Shown: positions 17,885 to 26,083, numbered from the stretch's first letter. The stretch is 64,000 bases of DNA from Acidobacteriota bacterium (GCA_040754075.1 JBFMDH010000003.1:202307-266306); one strand, 5' to 3'. Translations and numbers: made by a program. Notes: a model not told the origin generated them from the sequence alone.

Positions 17885-17905
17885 TTTTGCCTTTTAACTT
17901 TTGCC
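17885..17905. repeat. Three tandem 7-bp units (TTTTGCC/TTTTAAC)
   Basis: TTTTGCC-TTTTAAC-TTTTGCC lies just past the stop codon of the 200-residue secreted protein. The same unit recurs at 26070-26083, and in the reverse orientation (AAAGGCA) at 44873-44904. It is a single arm without a matching partner. The upstream CAATAG...CTATTG (17844-17878) forms a separate small inverted repeat. Confidence 0.6.
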
Positions 17906-17908
17906 TTC

Positions 17909-18511
17909 TTATCGAGTCGGCGGTTTATCTTCGGCGGCTTTCTTGGGGTCTAAAGGTTTATCGGGTTCAAGCCCCAGGAGTTTGCGAATCTCCGGTTTAT
18001 GTTCGCGTTCGGTCGCGAGCATTGAAAGATAAATCGTATCGAACGCGCTTTTGGTAATCGTCGTGCCGACATTGATGATGTATTTGTAACCGATGTCATC
18101 TTCATCATCGACGAAAAACGAACCGATAGAAATTTTATCGTTGGTCGAAAGCAGATAACGATAGACCTCATCTTTGTTGGGAAGGTCGCGGACATTGCCG
18201 AAATTATAAATATAAAAACTGAGCAGCGTCTTATTTTTGCTTTGTAAAATGACGATGTTGGTTTTGAGACTGGTCTTGGGGTCAAGGTAATTTGAAACCA
18301 CCATCGCCGGGCTGCTTTTCGATTCATCGACCGTCGCTCCGGCTTTTGCGACCAACTCTTTGACCTGCTCAATCAAGGTTTTGGGTTTTGGCGGCGCGGC
18401 TTTGGGCTTGGGTCGATCAATCTGGGTTTGAGTGATTTCGACCTGCGCGGCGGCTTGAACGGCAAACAGCGTGAGAATAACCAGCACCGCATAAATTATT
18501 TTCCTGTTCAT
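17909..18511 (-). CDS. Secreted YbjN-like protein A
   Basis: The 200-residue product starts at ATG 18511 behind GAGGGAATTGTA. It has a signal peptide (MNRKIIYAVLVILTLFAVQ, cut near AAAQ ~22), a Pro/Lys linker, and a ~120-residue alpha/beta domain (VDESKSSPAMVVSNYL to KSAFDTIYLSML). This is followed by a Pro/Lys-rich tail. The domain pattern resembles YbjN / type III secretion chaperone-like folds, which bind partner proteins; that is inference from the strand and helix order. A paralogue with the same domain and tail is the next gene upstream, so the pair arose by tandem duplication. Confidence 0.7.
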   Translation of the reverse strand: MNRKIIYAVLVILTLFAVQAAAQVEITQTQIDRPKPKAAPPKPKTLIEQVKELVAKAGATVDESKSSPAMVVSNYLDPKTSLKTNIVILQSKNKTLLSFYIYNFGNVRDLPNKDEVYRYLLSTNDKISIGSFFVDDEDDIGYKYIINVGTTITKSAFDTIYLSMLATEREHKPEIRKLLGLEPDKPLDPKKAAEDKPPTR

Positions 18512-18575
18512 TACAATTCCCTCTTCGTCGTTTTATCGCGCACCCAAGACGATGCGCTTATGCCAGGTATAAAAA

Positions 18576-19142
18576 TTAATTCTTGATTTTCGGCGTATCT
18601 TTCGCCGCTTTATCCTTATCGGATTTATCTCCGGACTTATCGGCTTCGGGTTTCTGCATATAGGTTTCCATTTTCGGCGTGAACTGGTCGGCAATTCTCA
18701 ACACTTCGTTGACAGCGGCATTGAAGGCTTCATAGCCGATGCCGTTTTCGCTGGTAAACGTGAAGCGTGTGCCGATGTCGCCTTGCCGGTCAACAAAAAA
18801 AGTTGTGAATCCCGCGTAATTTTCTTCGAGTAATTTTTGAAAAAGTTTTTCCTTGTCAGCGACTCGCGACAGGTTGAAATATCTGCCTTTGGATTTTGCA
18901 TAGACAGTTAAAATTACCGTCAAGTCTTTGCGAATTTCAACATAAAGGTCGAGCCGTTCCGCCGCTTCATTCTCGCGCGTGGTGACCACCAGGGTGTTGT
19001 CATTTTTCGGATGCACCACATATTTCAAACCGATTTTATCGAGATAGCCTTGAAGCTGTTTGATGTTTACCGCATCTTGCGCCTCAGCCGACGACGCAAA
19101 AAATAAAAATAGAAAAATAAATGTCAAATATCGTTTTTTCAT
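18576..19142 (-). CDS. Secreted YbjN-like protein B
   Basis: The 188-residue product from ATG 19142 has a signal peptide (MKKRYLTFIFLFLFFASS, cut near AEAQ ~22). The single domain runs KQLQGYLDKIGLKYVV to EAFNAAVNEVLRIAD and matches the layout of the downstream paralogue, including a 'FFVDRQGDIG' segment equivalent to 'FFVDDEDDIG'. The C-terminus is a Lys/Asp-rich disordered tail. The two genes are 64 bp apart and likely cotranscribed. The function is unknown; a periplasmic or extracellular binding role is plausible. Confidence 0.7.
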   Translation of the reverse strand: MKKRYLTFIFLFLFFASSAEAQDAVNIKQLQGYLDKIGLKYVVHPKNDNTLVVTTRENEAAERLDLYVEIRKDLTVILTVYAKSKGRYFNLSRVADKEKLFQKLLEENYAGFTTFFVDRQGDIGTRFTFTSENGIGYEAFNAAVNEVLRIADQFTPKMETYMQKPEADKSGDKSDKDKAAKDTPKIKN

Positions 19143-19154
19143 AAAACCTCAAAA

Positions 19155-19304
19155 CCAGTCTGGAGTCTGGAGTCTGGCGTCAGAAGAAGAGCGATGAAGG
19201 ATGAAGTATGAACGCTGAACTTGGCGGATAGCAACTCTGTTCATCCTCCATCGCTCATATTTTCTTGCTTGGACTCCAGACTCCAGACACCCGACTCCAG
19301 ACTG
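19155..19304. repeat. Heptamer-array palindrome A
   Basis: The left arm has (AGTCTGG)x3 at 19157-19177 and the right arm has ACTCCAG units at 19273-19303. Nested inside are GATGAAG-GATGAAG-TATGAAC-GCTGAAC (19193-19220) and GTTCATCCTCCATCGC (19239-19254). It fills the gap between the methyltransferase/reductase stop (19310) and the YbjN-like gene. The inner GATGAAC unit is shared with palindromes B and F, while the outer unit is different. Confidence 0.85.
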
Positions 19305-19309
19305 TTTGA

Positions 19310-21139
19310 TTATAAAACCGAAAACACATCAAGCGCATATTTCACATTGCCGAAGGGCGCAGAGACCTGTACGCCTTGCACCAGGTCGCGCACTTCCGTA
19401 AGCGTTTCGCGGGCAATCGCCAAGCCTTCTTCGCGGGCAGCATCTTTGTCTGTCACTTTCGCCATGCGTTTTAAAATCGCTTCGGGCACCACGACGCCCG
19501 GCACTTCGTTTGCCAAAAATTCGGCATTGCGATAACTCACCAGCGGCCAGATGCCTGCAATCACCGGAATCCGGCAGTGCTCGATGCGTTTTAAGAAATT
19601 CTTGAGTTGTTCAACATCAAAGGTCGGTTGGGTGATGGCAAATTCCGCGCCCGCTTCGACCTTCCATTCAAACCGCCGCAGTTCATACTCCAAATCTACC
19701 GCGCAAGGGTTGACGCCGACGCCCATAAAAAAAGAGGTCGGACTGCCAATCGGGTTGCCGCCAATATCCAAACCGTGATTCAAACGATTGACCATATTCA
19801 CCAGACCGATGGAATCAATATCAAACACGGCAGTGGCTTCCGGGTAAGGTCCCATCTTAGGCGGGTCGCCGGTGATGATTAACAGGTTTTTAAGTCCGAG
19901 TCCCGCTGCGCCGAGCAAATCGCTTGTCATACCGAGCAGGTTTCTATCGCGACAACAATAATGCACGACGGCTTCCATGCCGACGCGCTGTTCAATCAAA
20001 GTCGAAACCGCCAGCGCCCCCATGCGTGATTGGGCGCGCGGACCATCAGGGACATTGACGGCACTGACGCCCGCGTCTTTTAAAAGCTTAACGCTTTCCA
20101 GCATCTTCGACGGATCGCTGCCTTTGGGCGGCACGATTTCAACCGAAGTGACGAATTTACCTTGGCAAATGCTGCGGGCAAACTGTGATTTTTCGGCGCG
20201 CGGCGTGACCTTCACATCTGCGGGTTTATCATCGTGTGAAAGCACATGAACCGTCGTGCGACCGGGCGACATGGCGGCGACGGCGTTGGCAATTTCTTTG
20301 ATATGTTTGGGCGTCGTGCCGCAACAACCGCCGATAAATTTCGCGCCCGATTGAATGAGTCGCTTGGCGTATTTCGCCATGTAATCGGGTGACGCCATGT
20401 ACATCAAACGCCCTTCGTATTGACGGGGAAGTCCGCCGTTGGGTTGCGCAGACAATTTGCGGTCGGTGACTTCGCGCATCTTTTCCAGCGCGTCAAGCAT
20501 GGCGTGGGGACCGACCGAACAATTCAAACCGATAACGTCCGCGCCCCATTCATCCAATCGTTGCGTGAAGAGTTCAGGCGACGTGCCGTAACTGGTGTTG
20601 CCATCGTTTTGAATGGTCATCTGCGCAACGATGGGCAAATCGCAAAGCGACCGCACGGCTTTGATGGCTTGTTGGATTTCGGCAATGTCGGAAAAGGTTT
20701 CGAGAATGAATAAATCGACGCCGCCTTCAAGCAGGGCGCTCGCCTGTTCGCGAAAGAGTTCCTGTGCCTCTTCGTTTGAAGTTGCTCCGTAAGGCTCGAT
20801 GCGAATACCTAAAGGGCCAATCGCACCGGCAACAAAAGCCCGTTCGCCGGCGGCTTCGCGCGCCAGGCGCACACCCGCGAGATTGATGTCGCGGATTTTA
20901 TCTTCGAGTCCGTAGTGTCGCAGCTTGACGCGGGTCGCGCCAAAAGTGTTGGTTTCGATAATATCTGCGCCCGCTTTAATGTATTCGCGGTGAATCCCTA
21001 AAATTAAATCGGGTTGCGCGACGTTCAATTCATCGTAGCATTTGTTGATGTATACGCCACGCGAATAAATCATGGTGCCCATTGCGCCATCAAAAACATA
21101 AACGCGGTCATCGGTAACGGCTTTGCGAAAATCTTTCAT
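19310..21139 (-). CDS. Bifunctional homocysteine S-methyltransferase / 5,10-methylenetetrahydrofolate reductase
   Basis: The 609-residue fusion is of YitJ type. The N-terminal ~300 residues are a homocysteine methyltransferase barrel (FDGAMGTM at ~18, zinc site GGCCGTT ~269-275 plus an upstream Cys in GLNCSVGP). The C-terminal ~280 residues are MetF-like, with TSVEIVPPKGSDP near 330, a LLIITGDPP flavin/folate segment and a final TQPTFD. It would make 5-methyltetrahydrofolate by reduction and may methylate homocysteine, feeding or paralleling MetH. The leader contains a SAM-II riboswitch with a terminator. ATG 21139 lacks a Shine-Dalgarno because palindrome B ends 6 bp upstream; an AAGGAG lies on the far side of it. 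Confidence 0.93.
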   Translation of the reverse strand: MKDFRKAVTDDRVYVFDGAMGTMIYSRGVYINKCYDELNVAQPDLILGIHREYIKAGADIIETNTFGATRVKLRHYGLEDKIRDINLAGVRLAREAAGERAFVAGAIGPLGIRIEPYGATSNEEAQELFREQASALLEGGVDLFILETFSDIAEIQQAIKAVRSLCDLPIVAQMTIQNDGNTSYGTSPELFTQRLDEWGADVIGLNCSVGPHAMLDALEKMREVTDRKLSAQPNGGLPRQYEGRLMYMASPDYMAKYAKRLIQSGAKFIGGCCGTTPKHIKEIANAVAAMSPGRTTVHVLSHDDKPADVKVTPRAEKSQFARSICQGKFVTSVEIVPPKGSDPSKMLESVKLLKDAGVSAVNVPDGPRAQSRMGALAVSTLIEQRVGMEAVVHYCCRDRNLLGMTSDLLGAAGLGLKNLLIITGDPPKMGPYPEATAVFDIDSIGLVNMVNRLNHGLDIGGNPIGSPTSFFMGVGVNPCAVDLEYELRRFEWKVEAGAEFAITQPTFDVEQLKNFLKRIEHCRIPVIAGIWPLVSYRNAEFLANEVPGVVVPEAILKRMAKVTDKDAAREEGLAIARETLTEVRDLVQGVQVSAPFGNVKYALDVFSVL

Positions 21140-21145
21140 AAGGTT

Positions 21146-21276
21146 GAGAACTGAGTGCTGAGGACTGAGTTGTAGAAACGATGAAGGATGAACGCGGAAC
21201 GATGAACTGGAAGATTTCTAATTTGACTTCATCTGTTCATCCTTCATCGTCCCTACAACTCAGTCCTCAGCACTCC
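21146..21276. repeat. Heptamer-array palindrome B, between riboswitch terminator and start codon
   Basis: The arms 21146-21193 and 21235-21276 are near-perfect complements of about 40 bp, differing by a short AAA/GG interruption. The outer units are ACTGAG-type (ACTGAGT-GCTGAGG-ACTGAGT) and the inner ones GATGAAG-GATGAAC. On the minus-strand transcript it separates AAGGAG (21273-21278) from the AUG at 21139. Folding of the hairpin would bring the two to within about 14 nt. Confidence 0.85.
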
Positions 21277-21285
21277 TTACTTAAA

Positions 21286-21320
21286 AATTAAAAGCCTCGC
21301 GCTAAACGAACGCGAGGCTT
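21286..21320 (-). terminator. Riboswitch-linked intrinsic terminator
   Basis: On the minus strand AAGCCTCGCG (21320-21311) pairs with CGCGAGGCTT (21301-21292) around a 9-nt loop, followed by TTAATTTTT. It lies ten bases downstream of the SAM-II aptamer. Its GTTTAGC (21307-21301), in the loop and stem base, is complementary to GCTAAAC in the aptamer, providing an anti-terminator. Confidence 0.85.
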
Positions 21321-21329
21321 AAAAACTCT

Positions 21330-21385
21330 CAGGCTGTTTAGCAGTTTTTTAAGTGGAGCAATTCGACCTTAAATCGCCACATTCG
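21330..21385 (-). ncRNA. SAM-II riboswitch aptamer
   Basis: Read on the minus strand, GTGG (21381-21378) and CCAC (21355-21352) form the P1 stem. The P1 loop contains CGATTTAA and ends in ATTGCT, and is followed by an A-rich stretch (TTAAAAAACT) and GCTAAACAG (21342-21334). This is the order and conserved sequence of the SAM-II (metA) pseudoknot: GATTT, TTGC, the P1 closure, the A-rich linker and GCTAAA. It precedes a methionine-cycle gene on the same strand and is followed at once by a terminator. SAM binding should stabilise the pseudoknot, free the terminator and lower expression. Confidence 0.85.
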
Positions 21386-21449
21386 GTTATCAACGCTTCA
21401 AGCATACACGCCGCGTCAAAGTGAGTCAATTAACAATACCTTGGTCAAT

Positions 21450-22166
21450 TCAATGCGAATTCAAACGCCTCCAGACATATTTTGCGCCGGTGTAGTAAAG
21501 AAAACCGGGCTTGCCGTCAAGCGTTTGTTGAATCACCTCGCCGCGCAACTGCGGAAAGCTTTTTATGCGCCGGGCAGTTTTAATCAAAGCTTTTGGGTCT
21601 TGAAGCATCATTTGATTGCCCACAGCATTTTTCAGCAGGTAAGTTTGAATCGCCTGAGGGCTGCGCCAGCCTTCTTGCCCGAATCCATGCAAAATCGCCA
21701 GCAAGCGGTCCGCAGGTTCGACGCGCACAGGGGCAGGGGCAGGCGGAAAAGGTTGAACGGGTTTTGTCGGGTCTGGCAGCGGGATGTTTTGCGGGTCTTC
21801 CAGAATCCAATTGGCAACCTCGCTACTCAGTTCTTGGTGTTTACCCGCAGCCGGTTTGACGATAACCGCGAGGTCTTGGGAATGGTCGCCGTTGAAATCG
21901 CCAACCAGGAATTGATGGGCTTCAATCATCACCGTGTCTTTATAGAGGCGGTTGACTGCCTGTTGTAATTCAGTCGGAGTAGGCGGTGGCAGTTTCAAAG
22001 TTAAATCAATCGGCTGAGGTTCGGCTGCCGGTAACACCGGTTGAGCAATTTCGACGGGAACTTCGCGTGTCGTGGTTTCAGGTTTGGCGCAACCACCTAG
22101 CAAAATAAACACACTCAAAAGGACACTCAGACGCAAAAATATCGCATAGCTTTGTTTAGCTGACAT
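21450..22166 (-). CDS. Lipoprotein with FG-GAP-like segment
   Basis: The start is ATG 22166, directly after AAAGGAGAACGCC. The longer open frame upstream has no ribosome site. The 238-residue product has a lipoprotein signal with lipobox LLGGC (Cys ~26) and a proline-rich linker. A calcium-loop-like DFNGDHSQDLAVIV follows, and the C-terminal part ends in PGFLYYTGAKYVWRRL. It is probably an outer-membrane or periplasmic lipoprotein. The FG-GAP-like loop suggests a calcium-binding or propeller-like fragment, but there is only one copy. The specific function is unknown. Confidence 0.75.
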   Translation of the reverse strand: MSAKQSYAIFLRLSVLLSVFILLGGCAKPETTTREVPVEIAQPVLPAAEPQPIDLTLKLPPPTPTELQQAVNRLYKDTVMIEAHQFLVGDFNGDHSQDLAVIVKPAAGKHQELSSEVANWILEDPQNIPLPDPTKPVQPFPPAPAPVRVEPADRLLAILHGFGQEGWRSPQAIQTYLLKNAVGNQMMLQDPKALIKTARRIKSFPQLRGEVIQQTLDGKPGFLYYTGAKYVWRRLNSH

Positions 22167-22200
22167 GGCGTTCTCCTTTGTAGAAAGTGAGGGCGGGTGG

Positions 22201-22238
22201 CGAAGCATCCCCGATGCATGCCGTTCGAGGATGCTTCG
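22201..22238. repeat. Hairpin between cytochrome and lipoprotein genes
   Basis: CGAAGCATCC (22201-22210) pairs perfectly with GGATGCTTCG (22229-22238). It lies in the 123-bp gap between the di-haem protein stop and the lipoprotein start. There is no T-tract on either strand, so it may modulate or process the transcript rather than end it. Confidence 0.5.
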
Positions 22239-22289
22239 GTTATAGCTGATCATTATGCATTCAACCGAATGAATGCAGCGTCGCAAAGT

Positions 22290-23507
22290 TTAGAGTGAAT
22301 TGAGAAATTTGATCAGCCGGTTTTTCTGCGTATTCGAGAGCGCGTTGTAATTCGAGATGACATTATTCGCTTCGCCCGCGTGACGCAAAATGGCTTCGTT
22401 GCGGTTGACGGTTTCGCCATCGTGCATCAGGCGGTTGCGACTGCGCATGCCCCAGAGCGGCGGCGTGCGCACTTTGTTGCGGGTTGATTGTCCGCCATTT
22501 TGCACAATGCCATCGCCTGTGCCGACATTGTGGAGCAGAAAATCGCTGAACGGGTGAATGATTTTGTTGCCAAGCGCCGCAGGAACCGTAAACGCGCCAC
22601 CGTTAATAACCGTGCCGACAGGTGAGGTAGTGATGGTGCGAACGTGACAGATGTTGCAGCCCACTTGATTGAAAAGGTTGGAACCGGCAACGATGTCGGG
22701 GTCGGGACTGCTCGAATTTTCCGCGCCGGGACCGCGCGCCGGGGCTTTGGTGGCGCGCATGAAACGCGCGAAAATTTCGATGTCTTCGCCATCATCTTCG
22801 GGGTCAGCCACCGTATCATATGCTGCAATCGAGTTGCCATTGGAAGTATTTTCGGTTGGCTGCAATGGGCTGGTGATACCCATTTCATTCAAATAAGCAT
22901 CGGCAGAAAACGAAACCAGACTGGCATGTTGATTTTTCCAGCCGAACCGCCCGCCGCGATTGTTGCCTGGGGCTTCGAGCACCGGCACTTGAATGAATTG
23001 CCCGCGCATCCCCGGCGGTTGATTGTTGGCAATCGCCACCAGAGTGTTACTGTCTATACATTCAATGTAACCATCGCCCAGAGTGTTTAGCGAGGTGCGA
23101 AAGGTGCGCACTTCATTGCCGCCAAGCACACGTTCTTGAATATCGGCATTGATGGCGCGGTCATTGATGAGCGAACCGCCGGGATGGTCAATGAAAATCG
23201 AGCCGTTGTAATGTCCTGCCCGCAGTTCGGTAATCTGGCTGATGCCACCGGTCACAGGGTTTTGATGGCATTCGCCACAGGCTTGAGCGTTGTAAACCGG
23301 ACCCAGCCCTTCGGCAATCGATTCACGCTCGTCAAAGACTTCTTTATCTGCGTCAAAGGTCGCCTGGTCTACCAGCCCATTGGTTAAGTTATCGAAACCG
23401 CTTGGCGCTTCGGTTGCCGACTGACTCTCAACCGGCTGTGTCGATACGATGGAAAAGGTGAATAGCACAAAAAAAGAGACGAGAAGGGATATTTTTAGGG
23501 TTCTCAT
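22290..23507 (-). CDS. Di-haem thiol-oxidoreductase-like c-type cytochrome (DHOR family)
   Basis: The 405-residue exported protein has a signal peptide (cut near ~28) and two haem c sites: CGECH (77-81) and CNICH (~284-288). Conserved PGNNRGGRFGWKNQHASL and RTPPLWGMRSR segments are characteristic of the DUF1111/DHOR family related to MauG and bacterial di-haem peroxidases. It probably carries out periplasmic electron transfer or oxidation. The lipoprotein downstream lies on the same strand 123 bp away. ATG 23507 follows AAAGGAGGAAACCTGAAG, giving a strong ribosome site. Confidence 0.88.
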   Translation of the reverse strand: MRTLKISLLVSFFVLFTFSIVSTQPVESQSATEAPSGFDNLTNGLVDQATFDADKEVFDERESIAEGLGPVYNAQACGECHQNPVTGGISQITELRAGHYNGSIFIDHPGGSLINDRAINADIQERVLGGNEVRTFRTSLNTLGDGYIECIDSNTLVAIANNQPPGMRGQFIQVPVLEAPGNNRGGRFGWKNQHASLVSFSADAYLNEMGITSPLQPTENTSNGNSIAAYDTVADPEDDGEDIEIFARFMRATKAPARGPGAENSSSPDPDIVAGSNLFNQVGCNICHVRTITTSPVGTVINGGAFTVPAALGNKIIHPFSDFLLHNVGTGDGIVQNGGQSTRNKVRTPPLWGMRSRNRLMHDGETVNRNEAILRHAGEANNVISNYNALSNTQKNRLIKFLNSL

Positions 23508-23835
23508 CTTCAGGTTTCCTCCTTTAAGAATGTCTGTGAAGAAACAGGTGAGGAAAGCTTCTTCGGTTAAACGAAAAAGGTGAGGTTGTTTGATTTTGCA
23601 GATAGGTTAATGGTTTTGCTTCTCTTTTGGTGACGCTATCTTGAGAAACAAGTTTGACGCGGAGGCGATAATACTCCCATTCAATTTCCGGCGCAATAGC
23701 CTGAAAAAATTCTCCGAATATTTTTTCGATTCGGAAATGTAAAAACCAAAAGGCTGGTGAAATGAAAATTGATATGCCGGATGGCTGCTAAAAATTTAGC
23801 AGCGCAAAGCATCTGCCTTACGCTGCTAAAGTTGT
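23508..23835 (-). terminator. Gene-free interval with lysC terminator at 23788-23830
   Basis: On the minus strand TTTAGCAGCG (23830-23821 complement) and CGCTGCTAAA (23804-23795 complement) form a 10-bp stem followed by TTTTTAG. It begins 6 bp past the aspartate kinase stop. The remaining ~280 bp should contain the promoter of the di-haem protein, but no clear hexamers or open frame are seen. Confidence 0.7.
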
Positions 23836-25221
23836 TTAAGCAAATACGGCGGGATCGATTTCGGTGAAAAATTCGCTGTGCAATTTGCGCGCAACCTGTT
23901 CGACATCGCGGTCTTCTATCACGAAGGTCAAATTAATTTCCGACGCCCCCTGGCTAATCATGTGAATGTTGACGTCGCCCAAGGCGCTGAACAATTTTCC
24001 GGCGACCCCCGGTTTGAATTTCAAATTGTCACCGACGACACAAACAATCGCTTTATGGGTTTCTATGCTCAGTTCGCCGTAGCCGCGCAAATCCGCTTTG
24101 ATGGCTTCAAGGCGTTCGGTGCTGTCGAGGGTCATCGAAACCGAAACTTCAGAAGTCGTGACCACGTCAACCGAAGTTTGATGGCGTTCAAAGACTTCAA
24201 ACAGGGCGCGCAAAAAACCATGCGCCATCAGCATTCGCGTCGAATTGACATTGACCACCGTGACCTTGCGTTTAAAAGCAATCGCCTTGATGGAATTTTT
24301 TGACGGCGGCGACTCGGCTAAAATCACCGTGCCTTCACAACTCGGATTTTTGGTGTTGAAGATATGCACCGGAATGCCTTTTTCAACCGCGGGCAAAACC
24401 GTACTCGGATGCAAGACTTTTGCGCCGAAATAAGAAAGCTCGGCGGCTTCTTCAAATGAAATGACGCGAATGCGCCGCACATCGCTAACGACTCGCGGGT
24501 CTGAGGTCAGAAGCCCGTCAACATCTGTCCAGATTTCGATGGCATCGGCAGCGAGCGCCGCGCCGATAATCGCCGCCGAATAATCGCTGCCGCCGCGTCC
24601 GATGGTGGTTGTGATGCCGTCTGTCGTTGAACCGATGAACCCTTGCGCTACGGGAACGCGACCGCTTTCGATGATGTGGGCGAGCGCCGCGCGTGTGCGC
24701 ATCTCTGTGGCTTCCAGACGCGGCGCGGCGCTGGTGAATTTATCGTCGGTGATGACGAAACTGCGCGAATCGACGAGTTCCGCGTGAATGCCGTTTGCCT
24801 GAAAGGCGGCGCTGATGATGAGCGATGACAGGCGTTCGCCGAACGACACAATCGCGTCCTGACTGCGCGGCGTCAGTTCGCCAAGCGTGGCAACCGAATG
24901 CGCCAGGTTATCGAGTTCGGAAAAATATTTATGAATGTTTTGTTCAACGTATTCGAGCAGATTGGCGGAACCTGCCGACGATAAAAGTTCACGCGCGGTT
25001 GCCAGATGTCTCGTGAGCAGGTCATCGATAACGACGCGCGCTTCATCATAACGCCGAGACTGGGCGGTATGAGCAATCTTGAGTAGCGCGTCGGTGACCC
25101 GCGACATCGCCGACACCACGACTACGGGTTTTTGCGAAAGTTTGCTCTTAACAATTTCAGTGGTTTGGTTAATCGCTGCGGCATCCTGCACAGAAGTGCC
25201 GCCAAATTTCATGACAATCAT
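23836..25221 (-). CDS. lysC: Aspartate kinase
   Basis: The 461-residue protein phosphorylates aspartate at the entry to the lysine, threonine and methionine pathway. It opens with VMKFGGTSVQD, the aspartokinase nucleotide motif. The kinase core includes GRGGSDYSA and WTDVDGLLTSDPR. The C-terminus (~310-461) holds two ACT-type regulatory domains (VTVVNVNSTRMLMAHGF and VVGDNL...VNIHMISQGASEINLTF). The length and lack of a homoserine dehydrogenase domain fit the E. coli LysC/monofunctional class. ATG 25221 follows AAAGAGAAAATG-type purines. It supplies the carbon skeleton for the methionine genes in this region. Confidence 0.95.
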   Translation of the reverse strand: MIVMKFGGTSVQDAAAINQTTEIVKSKLSQKPVVVVSAMSRVTDALLKIAHTAQSRRYDEARVVIDDLLTRHLATARELLSSAGSANLLEYVEQNIHKYFSELDNLAHSVATLGELTPRSQDAIVSFGERLSSLIISAAFQANGIHAELVDSRSFVITDDKFTSAAPRLEATEMRTRAALAHIIESGRVPVAQGFIGSTTDGITTTIGRGGSDYSAAIIGAALAADAIEIWTDVDGLLTSDPRVVSDVRRIRVISFEEAAELSYFGAKVLHPSTVLPAVEKGIPVHIFNTKNPSCEGTVILAESPPSKNSIKAIAFKRKVTVVNVNSTRMLMAHGFLRALFEVFERHQTSVDVVTTSEVSVSMTLDSTERLEAIKADLRGYGELSIETHKAIVCVVGDNLKFKPGVAGKLFSALGDVNIHMISQGASEINLTFVIEDRDVEQVARKLHSEFFTEIDPAVFA

Positions 25222-25263
25222 TTTCTCTTTTCAATACCCGTTTCGTTTTTTTAGTCGGTAAGA

Positions 25264-25905
25264 TTAAATCAATCCCCAGGTTTTCACGACATCGAGAATC
25301 GGGGGCAAGCTCTCTTGCCACAACCAATCGACTTTCAAAGTTAATCCTGCAAGCGTGCGACTGTGATAGACGCCGGTTTCATCCGGGGTTATGGCTTCGT
25401 AGGTTTTATCTTCCCCCAGACAATAAAACTCGGCTTTTTTGCGCATCGGGTCAATCAACCAATATTCGCGCACGCCGCCTTCTTCGTACTCGTAAAATTT
25501 TTCGCCGCGATCACGCACGCGACTTTCGGGGCTGATGATTTCAACCACCAAATCGGCAGGTCCTTCGAGATAATTCTTTTTGAGTCGCGCGAGATTTTCT
25601 TTAGCAACAAACAGAATGTCGGGTGAGCGACCATTCAAATGCGGCGCAGTTTTCATATTGAAGGGGTCGTAACGAATCTCTCCCAGATTTTTCGTTTCAA
25701 CCCAGATACGAAATAATGCAATCAGAAAACTCCCAATGATTTGATGCAAACTTGAAACTGTTCCCATAAACACCACCTCGCCGTTTACCCATTCAACATG
25801 TTGTTTATCATCCGCCCATTGCAAAAATTCTTCATAAGTCATCTTGAGCGGAGAAACGACGGTTGGCAGATTCTTGGATGATGCAACTTTTAATTCCTGA
25901 ACCAT
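25264..25905 (-). CDS. Uma2 family (DUF820) putative endonuclease
   Basis: The start is ATG 25905, after a strong AAGGAGGCTTT. The upstream in-frame ATG would add 16 residues without a ribosome site. The 213-residue product has the Uma2 nuclease-fold signature: SPDILFV, then LVVEIISPES and a following KFYEYEEGGVREYWLIDP, giving the PD-...-E-x-K-type residues. Uma2 proteins are abundant in cyanobacteria and acidobacteria and their biological role is not settled. A second, frameshifted member is at 47822-48407. Confidence 0.88.
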   Translation of the reverse strand: MVQELKVASSKNLPTVVSPLKMTYEEFLQWADDKQHVEWVNGEVVFMGTVSSLHQIIGSFLIALFRIWVETKNLGEIRYDPFNMKTAPHLNGRSPDILFVAKENLARLKKNYLEGPADLVVEIISPESRVRDRGEKFYEYEEGGVREYWLIDPMRKKAEFYCLGEDKTYEAITPDETGVYHSRTLAGLTLKVDWLWQESLPPILDVVKTWGLI

Positions 25906-26039
25906 AAAGCCTCCTTGAACCGGAGATTCGCCAAAGACGAAAGCCATCGTCATTGTAGCACGATTTTTTGCTTCCGCTTTTGGCGGTTGCTGAGTGCCCT
26001 GTAAAAACCGTTGATTGAATCAACCAACTTACAAGATAA

Positions 26040-26083
26040 AATCCGCAATTCGCAATCCGCAATTGCAGCTTTTGCCTTTTGTG
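26040..26083. repeat. Tandem 7-bp units (AATCCGC and TTTTGCC)
   Basis: AATCCGC-AATTCGC-AATCCGC-AATTGC (26040-26066) is followed by TTTTGCC-TTTTGTG (26070-26083). It lies in the divergent gap between the Uma2 gene and the small cytochrome. It is one arm only, with no complementary partner seen nearby. Confidence 0.6.

Noticed and set aside
19155-19304. CRISPR-like repetition
   Set aside because: The units are 7-bp tandem repeats without spacers and form inverted arms. There is no constant repeat-spacer pattern and no cas gene.
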